Below the pieces are notes generated by a model. The model did no database searches, was not told where the DNA came from, and saw nothing but the letters and a program-made list of their open reading frames with translations. A stretch of 64,000 bases of DNA, from the NCBI GenBank assembly GCA_016125225.1, contig WGME01000018.1, positions 124,001 through 188,000 on the forward strand, given 5' to 3'. Positions 16,958-26,337 of the stretch are shown here, piece after piece (the first letter of the stretch is position 1; each line of letters starts with the position of its first letter). This DNA comes from a bacterium. GTDB taxonomy: Bacteria; Planctomycetota; Planctomycetia; Planctomycetales; Planctomycetaceae. A program made the position numbers and the translations under genes.

Positions 16958-17432
16958 GGATTTCACCTTTAGGGAAAGCAGCCAGTGCGTCATTAAGGCT
17001 GGACAGCCTGCGGACAGATCGGCCAGTCGACTGCTGATATCTCCAAGTTTCCGCAGCCTATCTATTGCCCCATGTACTTGTCAATTCCTGAGTTTCGTCG
17101 CTGCGAATCCCATCCGTGAATGCGAAACTCGGAAGATTGATCAGCAGACATCGCTATCAGACGACGTGTCCTCTCCGAGACAAGTGGCCACGCCGACGAG
17201 TTGAAGAAAAACACAGGTTTTGCTGTAGTTTTTTCGGATCATTGGTCAGACAAACCCGTTGAGAATTGTCAGACTCATTCCAACAAGTGAGAAGACCACT
17301 GCGTATACTTAACAGAGTCTGAATGGAACGATGGTGCCTGGGTTCCAGCCGGACCGTGAAACAACATCCGTACGCCATACGCTGCAGAATCATGCGCCGC
17401 AGATGGCGACCTAACATTGAAGGAGTGTGCAG
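16958..17432. other. Divergent control region between rnc and the HtrA gene
   Basis: 475 bases. It has an inverted repeat GAGTTTCG/CGAAACTC (17090-17097 and 17123-17130) and TATACT at 17304-17309, a fair -10 box for the protease gene but with no good -35. No small gene is supported. Confidence 0.45.
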
Positions 17433-18929
17433 ATGACGCTTCGCACCTGGAAACAATATGGAGCCGGACTCGCGTGTGGAGTCGCTTTGACCGCGGCCCT
17501 GGCGATCTGGGGGCCGCAGCAAAATGCGGTCGCGGTCTCCTCCGTGAGCGATGCCCTGGAAGTCTCAACGGTCTTCCGTGATGTCGCAAGCCGTACGATG
17601 CCCTCGATCGTATCAATCGAAACGACCACACGACCTCGGCAGATGGAAATGGGGAACGCCCCGCTCAATGACGAGGCGCTGCCCTTTCGTGAGTTCTTCC
17701 GCAACGATCCCCGCTTCCGCGAGATGTTCGAAAATCCCCGCCGGATGATGACACCGCGTCGGCGTGGCGAAGGTTCGGGATTCATTATCGATCCCAGTGG
17801 GATCATCATGACCAACAACCACGTGGTTCAGGGAGCCGATGAAATCCGTGTCCGTCTGCACGACGGCCGGGAATTTGTGGCAACTGAAGTGAAAACCGAT
17901 CCTCGTACCGATGTCGCCATCGTCCGCATCGATACGAAAGACCCGCTGCCCGCGCTGAAACTTGGCGACAGTCGGAAGATGCAGGTCGGTGACTGGGTGC
18001 TTGCCTTCGGTACCCCGTTTGGTCTCGAAATGACCGTAACGCAAGGGATCATCAGCGGCACCAGTCGTCACCGTGGCCTGGCGGAACGGGAAGACTTCCT
18101 GCAGACCGATGCCGCAATCAACCCCGGCAACAGCGGTGGTCCGCTGGTCAATCTGTATGGTGAAGTCATCGGCATCAATACCGCGATTGCCTCTGCAAGC
18201 GGCGGGTACGATGGGATCGGCTTTGCTGTGCCCACGCACATCGCTCAATGGGTCGGTGACCAGTTGATCAAAAATGGCGAAGTGAAGCGGGGCTATCTGG
18301 GAACCGGAATCGCTGCGGTCGATGCTACCACTGCGGCCCAGTTCAACGTGCCCGTGCGTGAAGGCGTGATCGTCAAATCCGTCATGCCCGACTCACCCGC
18401 CGATAAAGCTGGCCTGGAACCGGGGGATGTCATCCTGAGTCTCAACGGCGAAAAGGTGGCCAACCCACCGGCTCTGCAAGGCGTCGTGGAGCAGTTGCAG
18501 ATCGGTAAATCATACGATCTGAATGTGGTCCGCAATGGTAAGAACGAAACGCTGAAAGTCCAAATCGATGCGATGCCGGCGAAGTTCATGGCTCAGAGCG
18601 ATGACAGCCAGTCAACCAGCCCGGAAACCAAGAGCCAATTCGATAACCTGGGCTTGCAACTCGACTCGCTCACGCCGGGTCTTGCCAAGCAACTCGGCCT
18701 GACGAACAGTCGTGGTGTGATCGTCACGGAGGTCTCAGAGGATGGTGTTGCCGCGGCAGCAGGCGTCAGCAATGGCGACATCATTGAACGTGTAGGAACG
18801 ACATCCGTGAACACGGTCGAGGAATTCGAAGCCGCCGTGAAATCCTTGTCACTGAAGGAAGGCATTGTGCTGCATCTTCGCAATCAGGATGGCAAACGCT
18901 ATGTCATCCTGAAGCAGCAAAACGAATAG
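17433..18929 (+). CDS. HtrA/DegQ-type periplasmic serine protease with two PDZ domains
   Basis: A 498-residue Do-like protease for envelope protein quality control. An N-terminal hydrophobic segment (residues 12-34) is a signal peptide or anchor. The trypsin-like domain has the triad His130 (TNNHVVQG), Asp160 (TDVAIV) and Ser234 (NPGNSGGPL). Two PDZ domains follow, about residues 275-370 (LGTGIAAVDATTA, SPADKAGLEPGDVI) and 400-495 (NLGLQLDSLTPGL, VAAAAGVSNGDII). Start ATG 17433 has AGGAG at seven bases; the GTG six bases earlier is too close to it. Length and layout match DegP/DegQ. Confidence 0.93.
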   Translation: MTLRTWKQYGAGLACGVALTAALAIWGPQQNAVAVSSVSDALEVSTVFRDVASRTMPSIVSIETTTRPRQMEMGNAPLNDEALPFREFFRNDPRFREMFENPRRMMTPRRRGEGSGFIIDPSGIIMTNNHVVQGADEIRVRLHDGREFVATEVKTDPRTDVAIVRIDTKDPLPALKLGDSRKMQVGDWVLAFGTPFGLEMTVTQGIISGTSRHRGLAEREDFLQTDAAINPGNSGGPLVNLYGEVIGINTAIASASGGYDGIGFAVPTHIAQWVGDQLIKNGEVKRGYLGTGIAAVDATTAAQFNVPVREGVIVKSVMPDSPADKAGLEPGDVILSLNGEKVANPPALQGVVEQLQIGKSYDLNVVRNGKNETLKVQIDAMPAKFMAQSDDSQSTSPETKSQFDNLGLQLDSLTPGLAKQLGLTNSRGVIVTEVSEDGVAAAAGVSNGDIIERVGTTSVNTVEEFEAAVKSLSLKEGIVLHLRNQDGKRYVILKQQNE

Positions 18930-18959
18930 TCGGACACCTGTCGGATGGAGTCGACTCAG

Positions 18960-19000
18960 CCGTCAGCCTGCGGGACAAACACCGTGGGCTGACGGTTTTT
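18960..19000 (+). terminator. Terminator after the HtrA gene
   Basis: Arms CCGTCAGCC (18960-18968) and GGCTGACGG (18987-18995), then TTTTT. It overlaps the stop codon of the convergent gene by two bases. Confidence 0.8.
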
Positions 19001-20528
19001 ATGCGGCTGCCGCAAGCTGGGCCGAAAGTGTCTGAGCAATCCAGTGTTGCACTTCGGTCAGATCCGGGGCTTTGCCATCCCGCAGGATACGCTCGCCGGA
19101 GGGAGTTTTGACAAACGCCGTCACCCGGGCCAGCAGGTCCTCCGCCGACTGCCGCGATAATGTCGCGGCATCCTGCACGCCACAGGCCACCAGAAACTGG
19201 GCGTCGTGTCCGCGAAGGTCTGGGACACTGCAGACCAGTTGAGCCTGAGACTGCCAGCTTTGAATCATCGCAGCATCGATGTGTTTGGCCTGCAGCTTCT
19301 TTGCCAGTTCGACGGGTGAGGCCGATAGCAGATCCTGTACGGTCTTGATCCCGCCTATCAATAACCGCTCGGCCGTTTTGGGACCAATCGACGGTGCCGC
19401 TTCCACCGGATCAGTTCCCGACAGATAGAAACGCGGACCTTTGTCCGAGGTGGTCGATTTTCCCTGGCGATCGGACTTCGTCGGTGTTTCCGCAACCGGG
19501 GGAACACTGGCAGTCTTGTTCGTCGTTTTTGTGCGTGGACGCGCCGGCGTTCCGGTTCCGTAAGCCTGTCCAATCGGCTGCACGGGTTCTTGATCGAGAG
19601 CTTCCAGCGGCTTCTGCAATACCTCGGCCGCGTGCTCTTTTCGTAACGTCCAGTCATCTTCCGAAAGGGACTGCACGACCTTGCCTGTCGCCTGAAACTC
19701 CTTGTAGGTCGCCTCGACAGCCGCTCGTTCTTTGGCGGACTTCATTTTCTTCGTGACCCAGAAAAGGGGCACGGTCATCTGGGCCATGAAACCCAGCAGG
19801 GAGACATTTGACCCCGGCGGACTCACCGCCGATTCCGTCAGCAGGCGGTCGAGAATGCGGGCATAGCCGATAACGGCCGAGCCCAGCAGTACCGCCAGAA
19901 AGTCCTTCGCTTCCTGATCGTACCCCGCAGGTGGATTCTTCTTGCCGAGGTCAAAGTTGTAATGGTCGATGGCCGGTTGATAGTACTCATGAGCCGTGAG
20001 GGCGGCTTCCTGCACCATCTCGGCCAGCCAGTTGTTGGTTGCCGGTATGGCAACGTCGGGGTAACCGCCGAAATCGGCCTCGAGTATCTGCTGCAGTTCG
20101 TCATAAGAGCAGGCGATGCTCCATTCCGCAGCCCGATGGACGACCCCCTCGGTTTCTGATTGCCCCGTATGAAACGGTTGCCACGGGTCACTGTAGTAAT
20201 GACTCAGCACACCCGCTGAGTAGACGAAATCCTTCCAGCGCTTGGCCTCTAATGCCGCTCGCGTCTTTTCGTACCACTCCTGCGTGGCCTTGACCGCGCC
20301 GCCCCAGAAGTTCTCATTCACATGCAAAACGTGGTTACGAAAGTCCTTGAATTTATTATCCGGGGCCTTCGAACCTTCGAGATAGGTTTCGATGTGCGTC
20401 AGAAAGAGATCACGCCAGCGTTCGGCCTGAGGAACACGCAGATGCCGAAGGGCGTCCATGGCCAACTTGTGGTGCGTGCTGCTGCACTTCCAGGCGAAGA
20501 GGACGTTGTACAGCAACGGTTCCGACAT
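18999..20528 (-). CDS. Zinc-dependent phospholipase-C-like domain fused to DUF4332
   Basis: A 509-residue fusion. The N-terminal ~200 residues are rich in His/Asp in the pattern of the zinc-dependent phospholipase C / S1-P1 nuclease fold (STHHKLAMDAL, VLHVNENFW, LSHYYSDPWQPFHTGQ, EGVVHRAAEW). A charged, Pro/Thr/Lys-rich linker lies around residues 310-370. The C-terminal ~140 residues (VEAAPSIGPKTAERLLIGGI, FLVACGVQDAATL) match DUF4332, a helix-hairpin-helix-type module associated with DNA or protein contacts. There is no signal peptide, so the metal domain would sit in the cytoplasm, which is odd for a phospholipase C. Function unknown. Confidence 0.75.
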   Translation of the reverse strand: MSEPLLYNVLFAWKCSSTHHKLAMDALRHLRVPQAERWRDLFLTHIETYLEGSKAPDNKFKDFRNHVLHVNENFWGGAVKATQEWYEKTRAALEAKRWKDFVYSAGVLSHYYSDPWQPFHTGQSETEGVVHRAAEWSIACSYDELQQILEADFGGYPDVAIPATNNWLAEMVQEAALTAHEYYQPAIDHYNFDLGKKNPPAGYDQEAKDFLAVLLGSAVIGYARILDRLLTESAVSPPGSNVSLLGFMAQMTVPLFWVTKKMKSAKERAAVEATYKEFQATGKVVQSLSEDDWTLRKEHAAEVLQKPLEALDQEPVQPIGQAYGTGTPARPRTKTTNKTASVPPVAETPTKSDRQGKSTTSDKGPRFYLSGTDPVEAAPSIGPKTAERLLIGGIKTVQDLLSASPVELAKKLQAKHIDAAMIQSWQSQAQLVCSVPDLRGHDAQFLVACGVQDAATLSRQSAEDLLARVTAFVKTPSGERILRDGKAPDLTEVQHWIAQTLSAQLAAAA

Positions 20529-20664
20529 GATGACGCACTATGAGCCGGGAGACACTCAAAAGCAGGGAAATGGGGGGCCGAACTCTGGCAGAAATCCGCC
20601 TATCCCGCAAGGGAAAATCCCGGATCGCTATGCCGCGCTGATGAGCCCTAGGAAACCGCGTCAC

Positions 20665-21453
20665 TCATTGTTCGCGAACGTCGAACCAGTGTTGCAGGAT
20701 CAATGTCGAGACGAGATGGACCGTGCCGAACATCACGACACTCAAAGCTGTCGAAGCCAGAATCGTGGCAAACAACTCGGCCGTCCGCACATTGCCCGAA
20801 GTGTAGAGGATCAGATACCCCAGGCCGAACGTGTCACTCACATAGCCCACGAAATACTCCCCCACAACGGCCCCGACGATGGCCAACCCGCACGAGGTTT
20901 TCAACCCGGTCAGCAAGGCTGGGATCGCATTGGGAAATCGCAATTTCCACAGGATTTGCCATCGTGAGGCGTTGTTGAGCCGGAACAGATCGAGCAGGTC
21001 GGGATCGACATTCAGTAACCCGGCAGTGGTATTGGCCAGAATCGGGAACAGGCTGAGAATGAATGCTGTTAAAGCGACGCTGAAGAACCCCCGCCCCCAC
21101 CATTGCACAATTAACGGAGCAATCGCGACGATGGGAACCGTCTGCAAAAACAAGGCATACGGATAACTGCTGTTCCGAATCCAGCGGGACTGCGAAAACA
21201 GGAATGCCGTCAATGTGCCACACACCAGGCTCGCTCCCAACCCGAGTGTTGCCGCCGCAGCGGTATATCGTGTGGCTTGCGTGAGCTTCGGCAGATTCTG
21301 CCATAACGATGCGGCCACCAAGCCCGGGCTGGGAAAGAAGAACGGCTTGATCGCATAGAAATCAACGACTCGGTCCCAGATGATGACCACCACCGCGAAC
21401 AGGCACAGTGGCGGCAGCACCACGCCTAACCCACTCCACAAACGGCCTTTCAT
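20665..21453 (-). CDS. ABC transporter permease, SsuC/TauC type
   Basis: A 262-residue inner-membrane permease of the binding-protein-dependent type 1 importer class. About six membrane segments are visible, and LRFPNAIPALLTGLKTSCG is the cytoplasmic EAA coupling loop that contacts the ATPase. The family imports sulfonates, nitrate, or pyrimidine/thiamine precursors. Its ATG overlaps the stop of the ATPase gene (ATGA at 21450-21453). No substrate-binding protein gene is found in the window, so the ligand is not known. Confidence 0.88.
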   Translation of the reverse strand: MKGRLWSGLGVVLPPLCLFAVVVIIWDRVVDFYAIKPFFFPSPGLVAASLWQNLPKLTQATRYTAAAATLGLGASLVCGTLTAFLFSQSRWIRNSSYPYALFLQTVPIVAIAPLIVQWWGRGFFSVALTAFILSLFPILANTTAGLLNVDPDLLDLFRLNNASRWQILWKLRFPNAIPALLTGLKTSCGLAIVGAVVGEYFVGYVSDTFGLGYLILYTSGNVRTAELFATILASTALSVVMFGTVHLVSTLILQHWFDVREQ

Positions 21454-22241
21454 CGGGCCACCTCCCGCAGTCGCTGCGAGAGTTCCACCGTCAACCGGGC
21501 AAACTCCGGTTCCGCTCGTAATTCAGGTCCGCGTGGATAACCAAAGGGGATGCGCACATCGGCCATGATGCGGCCGGGCCGCGTCGACATTACCAGCACT
21601 CGCTGACTGAGAAACACCGCCTCGGACACGTTATGCGTGACGAACACGCCGGTCCATTGTTTCTGTTGCCAGATGCGGACCAAATCTTCGTTCAACTGCT
21701 GCCTGAGCACATCGTCCAATGCCGCAAAGGGCTCATCGAGTAACAGCACCTTCGGATCGGTCACCAAGGCTCTGGCCAGTGACACCCGCATGCGCATCCC
21801 GCCGGAAAGTTTTCGCGGCCGCTTCCGGGCATCCGCTGCAGTGAGACCGATCAGTTCCAATGCGGACGAAATTGGTTCCGCATGCGTGGATCGCGGCTGC
21901 TTTTGCAGTTCCAACGGAAGACGGATGTTGTCGGTGACGGTTCGCCAGGGCAACAACGTGGGGTCTTGAAAGACGAAGGCCACGCGGGTTTCGGTTTTAC
22001 GAGCCTGTTGCGGTGGTTTGCCGGCGAGTGTGAGTCGTCCACTATTGGGCTGCAGCAACCCCGCGAAGAGACGTAACAACGTCGACTTACCACATCCCGA
22101 TGGCCCCAGCAACGCCACGAACTCACCGGAAGCGATCTCAGTCGTGACATCCGCCAGAACGGGGGCCGCATCACCAAAGCGCATGCCGACCTGATCCACA
22201 ACAATCTGCGGAGGTTGAGACACTTCGGCGATCTGCTCCAC
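21450..22241 (-). CDS. ABC transporter ATP-binding protein, SsuB/TauB type
   Basis: A 263-residue nucleotide-binding subunit that partners the permease. Walker A is GPSGCGKST, the Q loop FQDPTLLPW, the signature LSGGM, and Walker B VLLLDEPFAALDD, with the switch His in FVTHNVSEA. I prefer GTG 22241 (AGGGA seven bases upstream, start MEQIAEVSQ) to the longer frame from 22334, whose extra 31 residues are unlike the family; the choice is not certain. The gene is divergent from coaX, with starts about 200 bases apart. Confidence 0.88.
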   Translation of the reverse strand: MEQIAEVSQPPQIVVDQVGMRFGDAAPVLADVTTEIASGEFVALLGPSGCGKSTLLRLFAGLLQPNSGRLTLAGKPPQQARKTETRVAFVFQDPTLLPWRTVTDNIRLPLELQKQPRSTHAEPISSALELIGLTAADARKRPRKLSGGMRMRVSLARALVTDPKVLLLDEPFAALDDVLRQQLNEDLVRIWQQKQWTGVFVTHNVSEAVFLSQRVLVMSTRPGRIMADVRIPFGYPRGPELRAEPEFARLTVELSQRLREVAR

Positions 22242-22441
22242 AGCCAATTCCCTGAAGGTACCCTGGCTTCTCGCTGCCCCGTTCTTGCGATATCCTTGCA
22301 CAAGTGAGGCAGGAAACAACCCTGCGGCACACAACTATCCGACAAAAATTCCCGATCTTTGTTCCGAGTTCACACAGAACCGGTCGACCTGCTCCTTGGG
22401 TGATGGTCTGCTGGCAGGAGCTGTTCGAGTTGTCCACTCCC

Positions 22442-23278
22442 ATGCTCGCGATTGATGTGGGCAATAGCCGCACCAAATACGGCTGGTTTGTACCGTCCAT
22501 CACGGCAGACCAGCGAAACTGGCCCGAATGTCGCCACTTTGCGACGGGGCAGCTCTCCGGTCCCGCTCCGTGGGATCTCATTCGTCGCTGGACCGACCCG
22601 TTGCAGTGCGAGGTGGCCATCGCCGGTTCGAATCCGGCGGCGGCCGAACAACTGGCGACACACTGGCTGGCAACAACCGGTCGAGCACCGTGGGTGGTCC
22701 GCGATCGCCACTGCCTGCCCATCACCGTCGATGTGGCTCACCCGGAAACGGTTGGTCTGGATCGATTGCTGAACGCCGTCGCCGTGAATGTCTTGCGACC
22801 GACATCGCAGGGCGCGATCGTGGTTGATTCGGGAACAGCCACCACCGTCGATGTGGTCACGCCAGACGGCCGCTTTCTGGGCGGAGCGATCCTGCCGGGC
22901 TTTGCCCTGTCATCTCGCGCGCTGCATCACTACACGGCGTTGCTCCCTGAACTTTCTGTCAGCGAGTTAGGCCCGGAAACTCCGGCAGCCATTGGCCGGG
23001 AAACACGGTCGGCACTACGTAGTGGCATCTTCTGGGGCCAGATCGGGGCGGTCCAGGAATTGATCCGTCAAATGTGCCGCGAGCAGGGTTGGCAACTGGC
23101 CGATGGTCCGCCTTCAGCCGAAACGACTTCGTGCTGGCTGGCGTTAACCGGAGGTGGTGGTCCCTGGCTGGCCCCTCATTTCCCCACGATGACACAAATC
23201 CCTTCACTCGCCATGCACGGCTTGGTCCTCACGGCCTGGGCGAATGCCTGCGGACAATGCAACGGGGCGGCTCGATGA
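22442..23278 (+). CDS. coaX: Type III pantothenate kinase
   Basis: A 278-residue enzyme that phosphorylates pantothenate in the first step of coenzyme A synthesis. MLAIDVGNSRTKYGWF is the N-terminal phosphate motif of the ASKHA fold, VGLDRLLNA the PanK-III middle motif, and VDSGTATTVDVVTPDGRFLGG the second phosphate region (interrupted here for length). Start ATG 22442 sits exactly at the conserved beginning. Its stop overlaps the next start (ATGA at 23275-23278), so it is coupled with the GTPase gene. Confidence 0.92.
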   Translation: MLAIDVGNSRTKYGWFVPSITADQRNWPECRHFATGQLSGPAPWDLIRRWTDPLQCEVAIAGSNPAAAEQLATHWLATTGRAPWVVRDRHCLPITVDVAHPETVGLDRLLNAVAVNVLRPTSQGAIVVDSGTATTVDVVTPDGRFLGGAILPGFALSSRALHHYTALLPELSVSELGPETPAAIGRETRSALRSGIFWGQIGAVQELIRQMCREQGWQLADGPPSAETTSCWLALTGGGGPWLAPHFPTMTQIPSLAMHGLVLTAWANACGQCNGAAR

Positions 23279-24444
23279 CGGCGAGTTGCTCTGTTTTGAC
23301 GCCAGCCGGTCGCGGTGCGGTGGCGGTCATTCAAATCGTGGGACCGAGCCATCAATTGGAATCTGCATTCGCCCAATGTTTTGTCCCCGCGATTCCACAA
23401 GCGATGGCATCGGCAACAATCGGTCGGCTGATCTATGGACGGTGGGGTCATGCTACCTCTGAAGACGTTGTCCTGTGTCGCACCAGCGACGACACTTGGG
23501 AAGTCCAATGCCACGGCGGAACCGCGGCGGTCCAGCAGATTCTGACCGATTTGCAATCGTCGGGCATTGAGGCCCATCCGTCTGAGCCATTTCGCAGTCC
23601 GTTGAGCGTTCTACTACAGCACGAGTTGTCACGGGCGTTGACCTGGAGAGCGGCCGACATGATCAATGAACAGGCAGGGGACTTACTGCAGCAGACATTG
23701 ACCAAGCTCGCAGGCATTCCCTGGTCATCGGAAACCCGCGATGCGGCGATGATCGAAATCACTCGCCTGCTCGAACACGAGTCCTTCGCTTTGCATTTGA
23801 CTACTCCCTGGCAGGTCATCTTGATCGGCCGCCCCAATGTCGGCAAATCGAGCGTGATGAACGCCCTGCTTGGTTATGCCCGGTCGATCGTCACCCCCAT
23901 TCCAGGAACCACACGCGATGTCGTTTCTTCAATGACGGCATTCGATGGCTGGCCGGTCTGCCTGCAGGATACTGCCGGACTGAGGACCACGTCCGATCCC
24001 TTGGAAGGGACCGGCATGGAACGGGGACAAGCCGCCGCACAACGCGCCGATTTAACCATTCTCGTGCTCGATGGAAGCACCCCACCGACCGCAGACGATG
24101 AAGCTTTGCTGCACAGTCAACCGCACGGACTGACTGTGATCAACAAATCCGATTTACCCCAAGTGTGGGGCGAACGAGTTCCAGCGGAAGCCATCATGAT
24201 CTCGGCACAGACCGGCCAGGGATTCACCGATCTCATCGCGGCTATTGTTTCAAAGTTGGTGCCGGTAGTCCCGGCAATCGGAACACCACTTCCAGTGTCT
24301 GCAGCGATCGTTGCGACCCTGAAACAGGCCCGAACGTGTCTTGAAGAGGATGATCCCCAGGGGTATCGCGCGACCTGGGCTTCGATCCTCTCGGCCCCGG
24401 TCAGGCAGGAGACAGACTTGTCGGCAGCCAAGCCGGTCGGTTAG
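23275..24444 (+). CDS. MnmE/TrmE-like GTPase, short form
   Basis: A 389-residue MnmE-related GTPase; typical MnmE has about 450. The N-terminal PAGRGAVAVIQIVGP matches the folate-binding TrmE domain. The inserted G domain has GRPNVGKSS (185-193), IPGTTRDV, DTAGLR and NKSDL. Two things are missing: roughly 40 residues before the G domain and, at the end, the last helices with the CIGK motif whose cysteine is needed for wobble-uridine modification. I checked the frames after the stop and found no lost C-terminus. It may be a degenerate or repurposed MnmE, so I give no gene symbol. Confidence 0.85.
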   Translation: MTASCSVLTPAGRGAVAVIQIVGPSHQLESAFAQCFVPAIPQAMASATIGRLIYGRWGHATSEDVVLCRTSDDTWEVQCHGGTAAVQQILTDLQSSGIEAHPSEPFRSPLSVLLQHELSRALTWRAADMINEQAGDLLQQTLTKLAGIPWSSETRDAAMIEITRLLEHESFALHLTTPWQVILIGRPNVGKSSVMNALLGYARSIVTPIPGTTRDVVSSMTAFDGWPVCLQDTAGLRTTSDPLEGTGMERGQAAAQRADLTILVLDGSTPPTADDEALLHSQPHGLTVINKSDLPQVWGERVPAEAIMISAQTGQGFTDLIAAIVSKLVPVVPAIGTPLPVSAAIVATLKQARTCLEEDDPQGYRATWASILSAPVRQETDLSAAKPVG

Positions 24445-24512
24445 AACAGCGGTTATTGATGACTGGCCGCGCTGCACGATGACCTTGAATAGCTGCTCGC
24501 TGGAGTGACACC

Positions 24513-25358
24513 ATGCCTGCCCGAATTGGCTTTGCAATCTGTGCCCTGCTCTCGCCGTTGATGTTTTCATCGGTTTGGGCAGCGGATGTCGAAATTCCCG
24601 ACCCGAATCTCGACCGTGTGATTCGCGAACTTCTGAAGAAGAAGCAGATCGACAAGATCGATACGGCCAAGAAGATCACCGAAGAAGATCTGGCCACCAT
24701 TTACATCTTCGAGGCGACCGGAAAGGATATCGAAAACCTTGCCGGACTCGATAAGTGCAAGAATCTGGCTCAGGTGAAGTTGTCGGGGAACCGCATCAAG
24801 GATGTGACTCCGCTCGCCAGTTGCGGCAACATTCAGTCGCTGAATCTGGCCCGTAACGAGATTGCCGATATTGGCCCTTTGTCCAAACTCGTCAAGCTGC
24901 AGTATCTGAAACTCGACGACAATCAGATCACCGCTATCGAAGCTGTGACGGAACTGAAAGCCCTTTCTGCCCTGTATCTCAGCCGGAACCAGGTGGCATC
25001 GCTGGCTCCCGTCGCTCAACTCCCGAAGCTGACGTCGCTGTATCTGGATCAAAACAAAGTGAGCGACGTTGGCCCGTTGAGCTCGGTGAAATGGCTGTCG
25101 AGTCTTGACCTGAAGGGCAATCAGATTGTCGATGTCACCCCGCTGGCAGCCTTAACCGAATTGCGTTGGACTTTTCTCGATCAAAATCAGATTGCGGATA
25201 TTGCACCGCTGGTGGCGGCTGCCAAGAAAGACGCCGAGGGGTCAAAGCGATTTGCCCCCTATTGGAATTTGTACCTTTCCGGAAACCCGCTCAGTGACAA
25301 CAGCAAAGCTGCACTGGCGATTTTGAAGCAACTCGGCGTCCGGGTTAACTTCGAATAA
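24513..25358 (+). CDS. Exported leucine-rich repeat protein
   Basis: A 281-residue protein with a signal peptide (residues 1-24, ending VWA) followed by a short cap and about seven 22-residue repeats of the internalin/SDS22 kind (LxxLxxLxLxxNxIxDVxPL), from about residue 85 to 240. These form a curved protein-binding solenoid. No enzymatic domain or cell-wall anchor is seen. GGAG lies seven bases before the ATG. The DUF1559 gene follows after 52 bases and may be co-transcribed. Binding partner unknown. Confidence 0.85.
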   Translation: MPARIGFAICALLSPLMFSSVWAADVEIPDPNLDRVIRELLKKKQIDKIDTAKKITEEDLATIYIFEATGKDIENLAGLDKCKNLAQVKLSGNRIKDVTPLASCGNIQSLNLARNEIADIGPLSKLVKLQYLKLDDNQITAIEAVTELKALSALYLSRNQVASLAPVAQLPKLTSLYLDQNKVSDVGPLSSVKWLSSLDLKGNQIVDVTPLAALTELRWTFLDQNQIADIAPLVAAAKKDAEGSKRFAPYWNLYLSGNPLSDNSKAALAILKQLGVRVNFE

Positions 25359-25410
25359 GTTTTGCGTTTGGTCCCCCAATTTTCGCTTGTGAACTCAGGA
25401 GATGCCTCTC

Positions 25411-26310
25411 ATGCCGAGTTGCCCCTCATGTGCCGCACGGGTTCCCGCGAAAGCCAAGTTCTGCACGAGTTGCGGAGCCAAACTCCACCAAGCCGATGCC
25501 GCGGGAGATGCCGAAGACTTCGATGAACTCGACGTGGCCTCCACTTCTCGTCGTAAAGGAGCCCGAAAGAAGTCCTCTGGCATGCCAACCTGGATCATCG
25601 TCATGCTGGTGATGGGGGGCAGCTGCATCCTGATTTGTCCGTGCCTGATTGCCCTGCTTTTGCCTGCAGTGCAACAGTCCCGCGAAGCCGCCCGGCGGAC
25701 GATGGCTAAAAATAACATGAAGCAAATCGGGCTGGCCATGCATAACTTCCATGATACCTATCAGCACTTCCCCCCGAAGAACATCGAAGGAGAAACGGAA
25801 CCGGGAGAACAGGTGCAGTCGTGGATGACGGACATGTTGCCCTTTCTCGACCAGAGCCTGCTCCATAGCCAGATTCAGTACAGCCTGACCTGGGATGATC
25901 CTGGCAATAAGTTGCCCATGGGGACCGTGATACCCAGCTATATCAATCCGAGTGAACCAACGCCTCCGATTGATGCGAACGGTTATGCCCTGGCCCATTT
26001 CGCGGCCAATTCTCTGGTGGTGTCCGATCAAAAGCATTTGCCGATTCGGGACATCACCGATGGAACCAGCAACACCATCCTGGCAGGCACCGTCGCTGAC
26101 GGCTTCAAACCCTGGGGTGATCCCACGAACCACCGCGACCCCAGTTTGGGTCCGATTGGCGGGGTAAATGGTTTCGGGTCGCGGCATACGGGAATGATCA
26201 TGGTGCTGATGGCCGATGGTTCTGTCCGAACCATTAGTAACGATGTCGACCCTACAATCATGCCGTTGCTGGCAGACCCCGCCGACGGACAAATTGTGCC
26301 GCAGTTCTAA
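25411..26310 (+). CDS. Zinc-ribbon DUF1559 (planctomycete pilin-like) protein
   Basis: A 299-residue protein with unusual layout. Residues 1-30 are a zinc ribbon ([19 protein letters not shown]), then an acidic linker, then a membrane segment ([19 protein letters not shown]) ending [17 protein letters not shown], then the DUF1559 body ([32 protein letters not shown], and DGSVRTI near the end). Ordinary DUF1559 proteins start with a type IV prepilin leader; here the ribbon replaces it, so processing by prepilin peptidase is unlikely. ATG 25411 has AGGAG nine bases upstream; the ATG at 25402 abuts it. Confidence 0.85.
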   Translation: MPSCPSCAARVPAKAKFCTSCGAKLHQADAAGDAEDFDELDVASTSRRKGARKKSSGMPTWIIVMLVMGGSCILICPCLIALLLPAVQQSREAARRTMAKNNMKQIGLAMHNFHDTYQHFPPKNIEGETEPGEQVQSWMTDMLPFLDQSLLHSQIQYSLTWDDPGNKLPMGTVIPSYINPSEPTPPIDANGYALAHFAANSLVVSDQKHLPIRDITDGTSNTILAGTVADGFKPWGDPTNHRDPSLGPIGGVNGFGSRHTGMIMVLMADGSVRTISNDVDPTIMPLLADPADGQIVPQF

Positions 26311-26337
26311 CAGCAGTTTCTCCCAACCTCGGATGAG

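Noticed and set aside
24400-24512. Possible frameshift hiding the MnmE C-terminus
   Set aside because: The other two frames after the stop do not contain a CIGK-like end or the expected helices.
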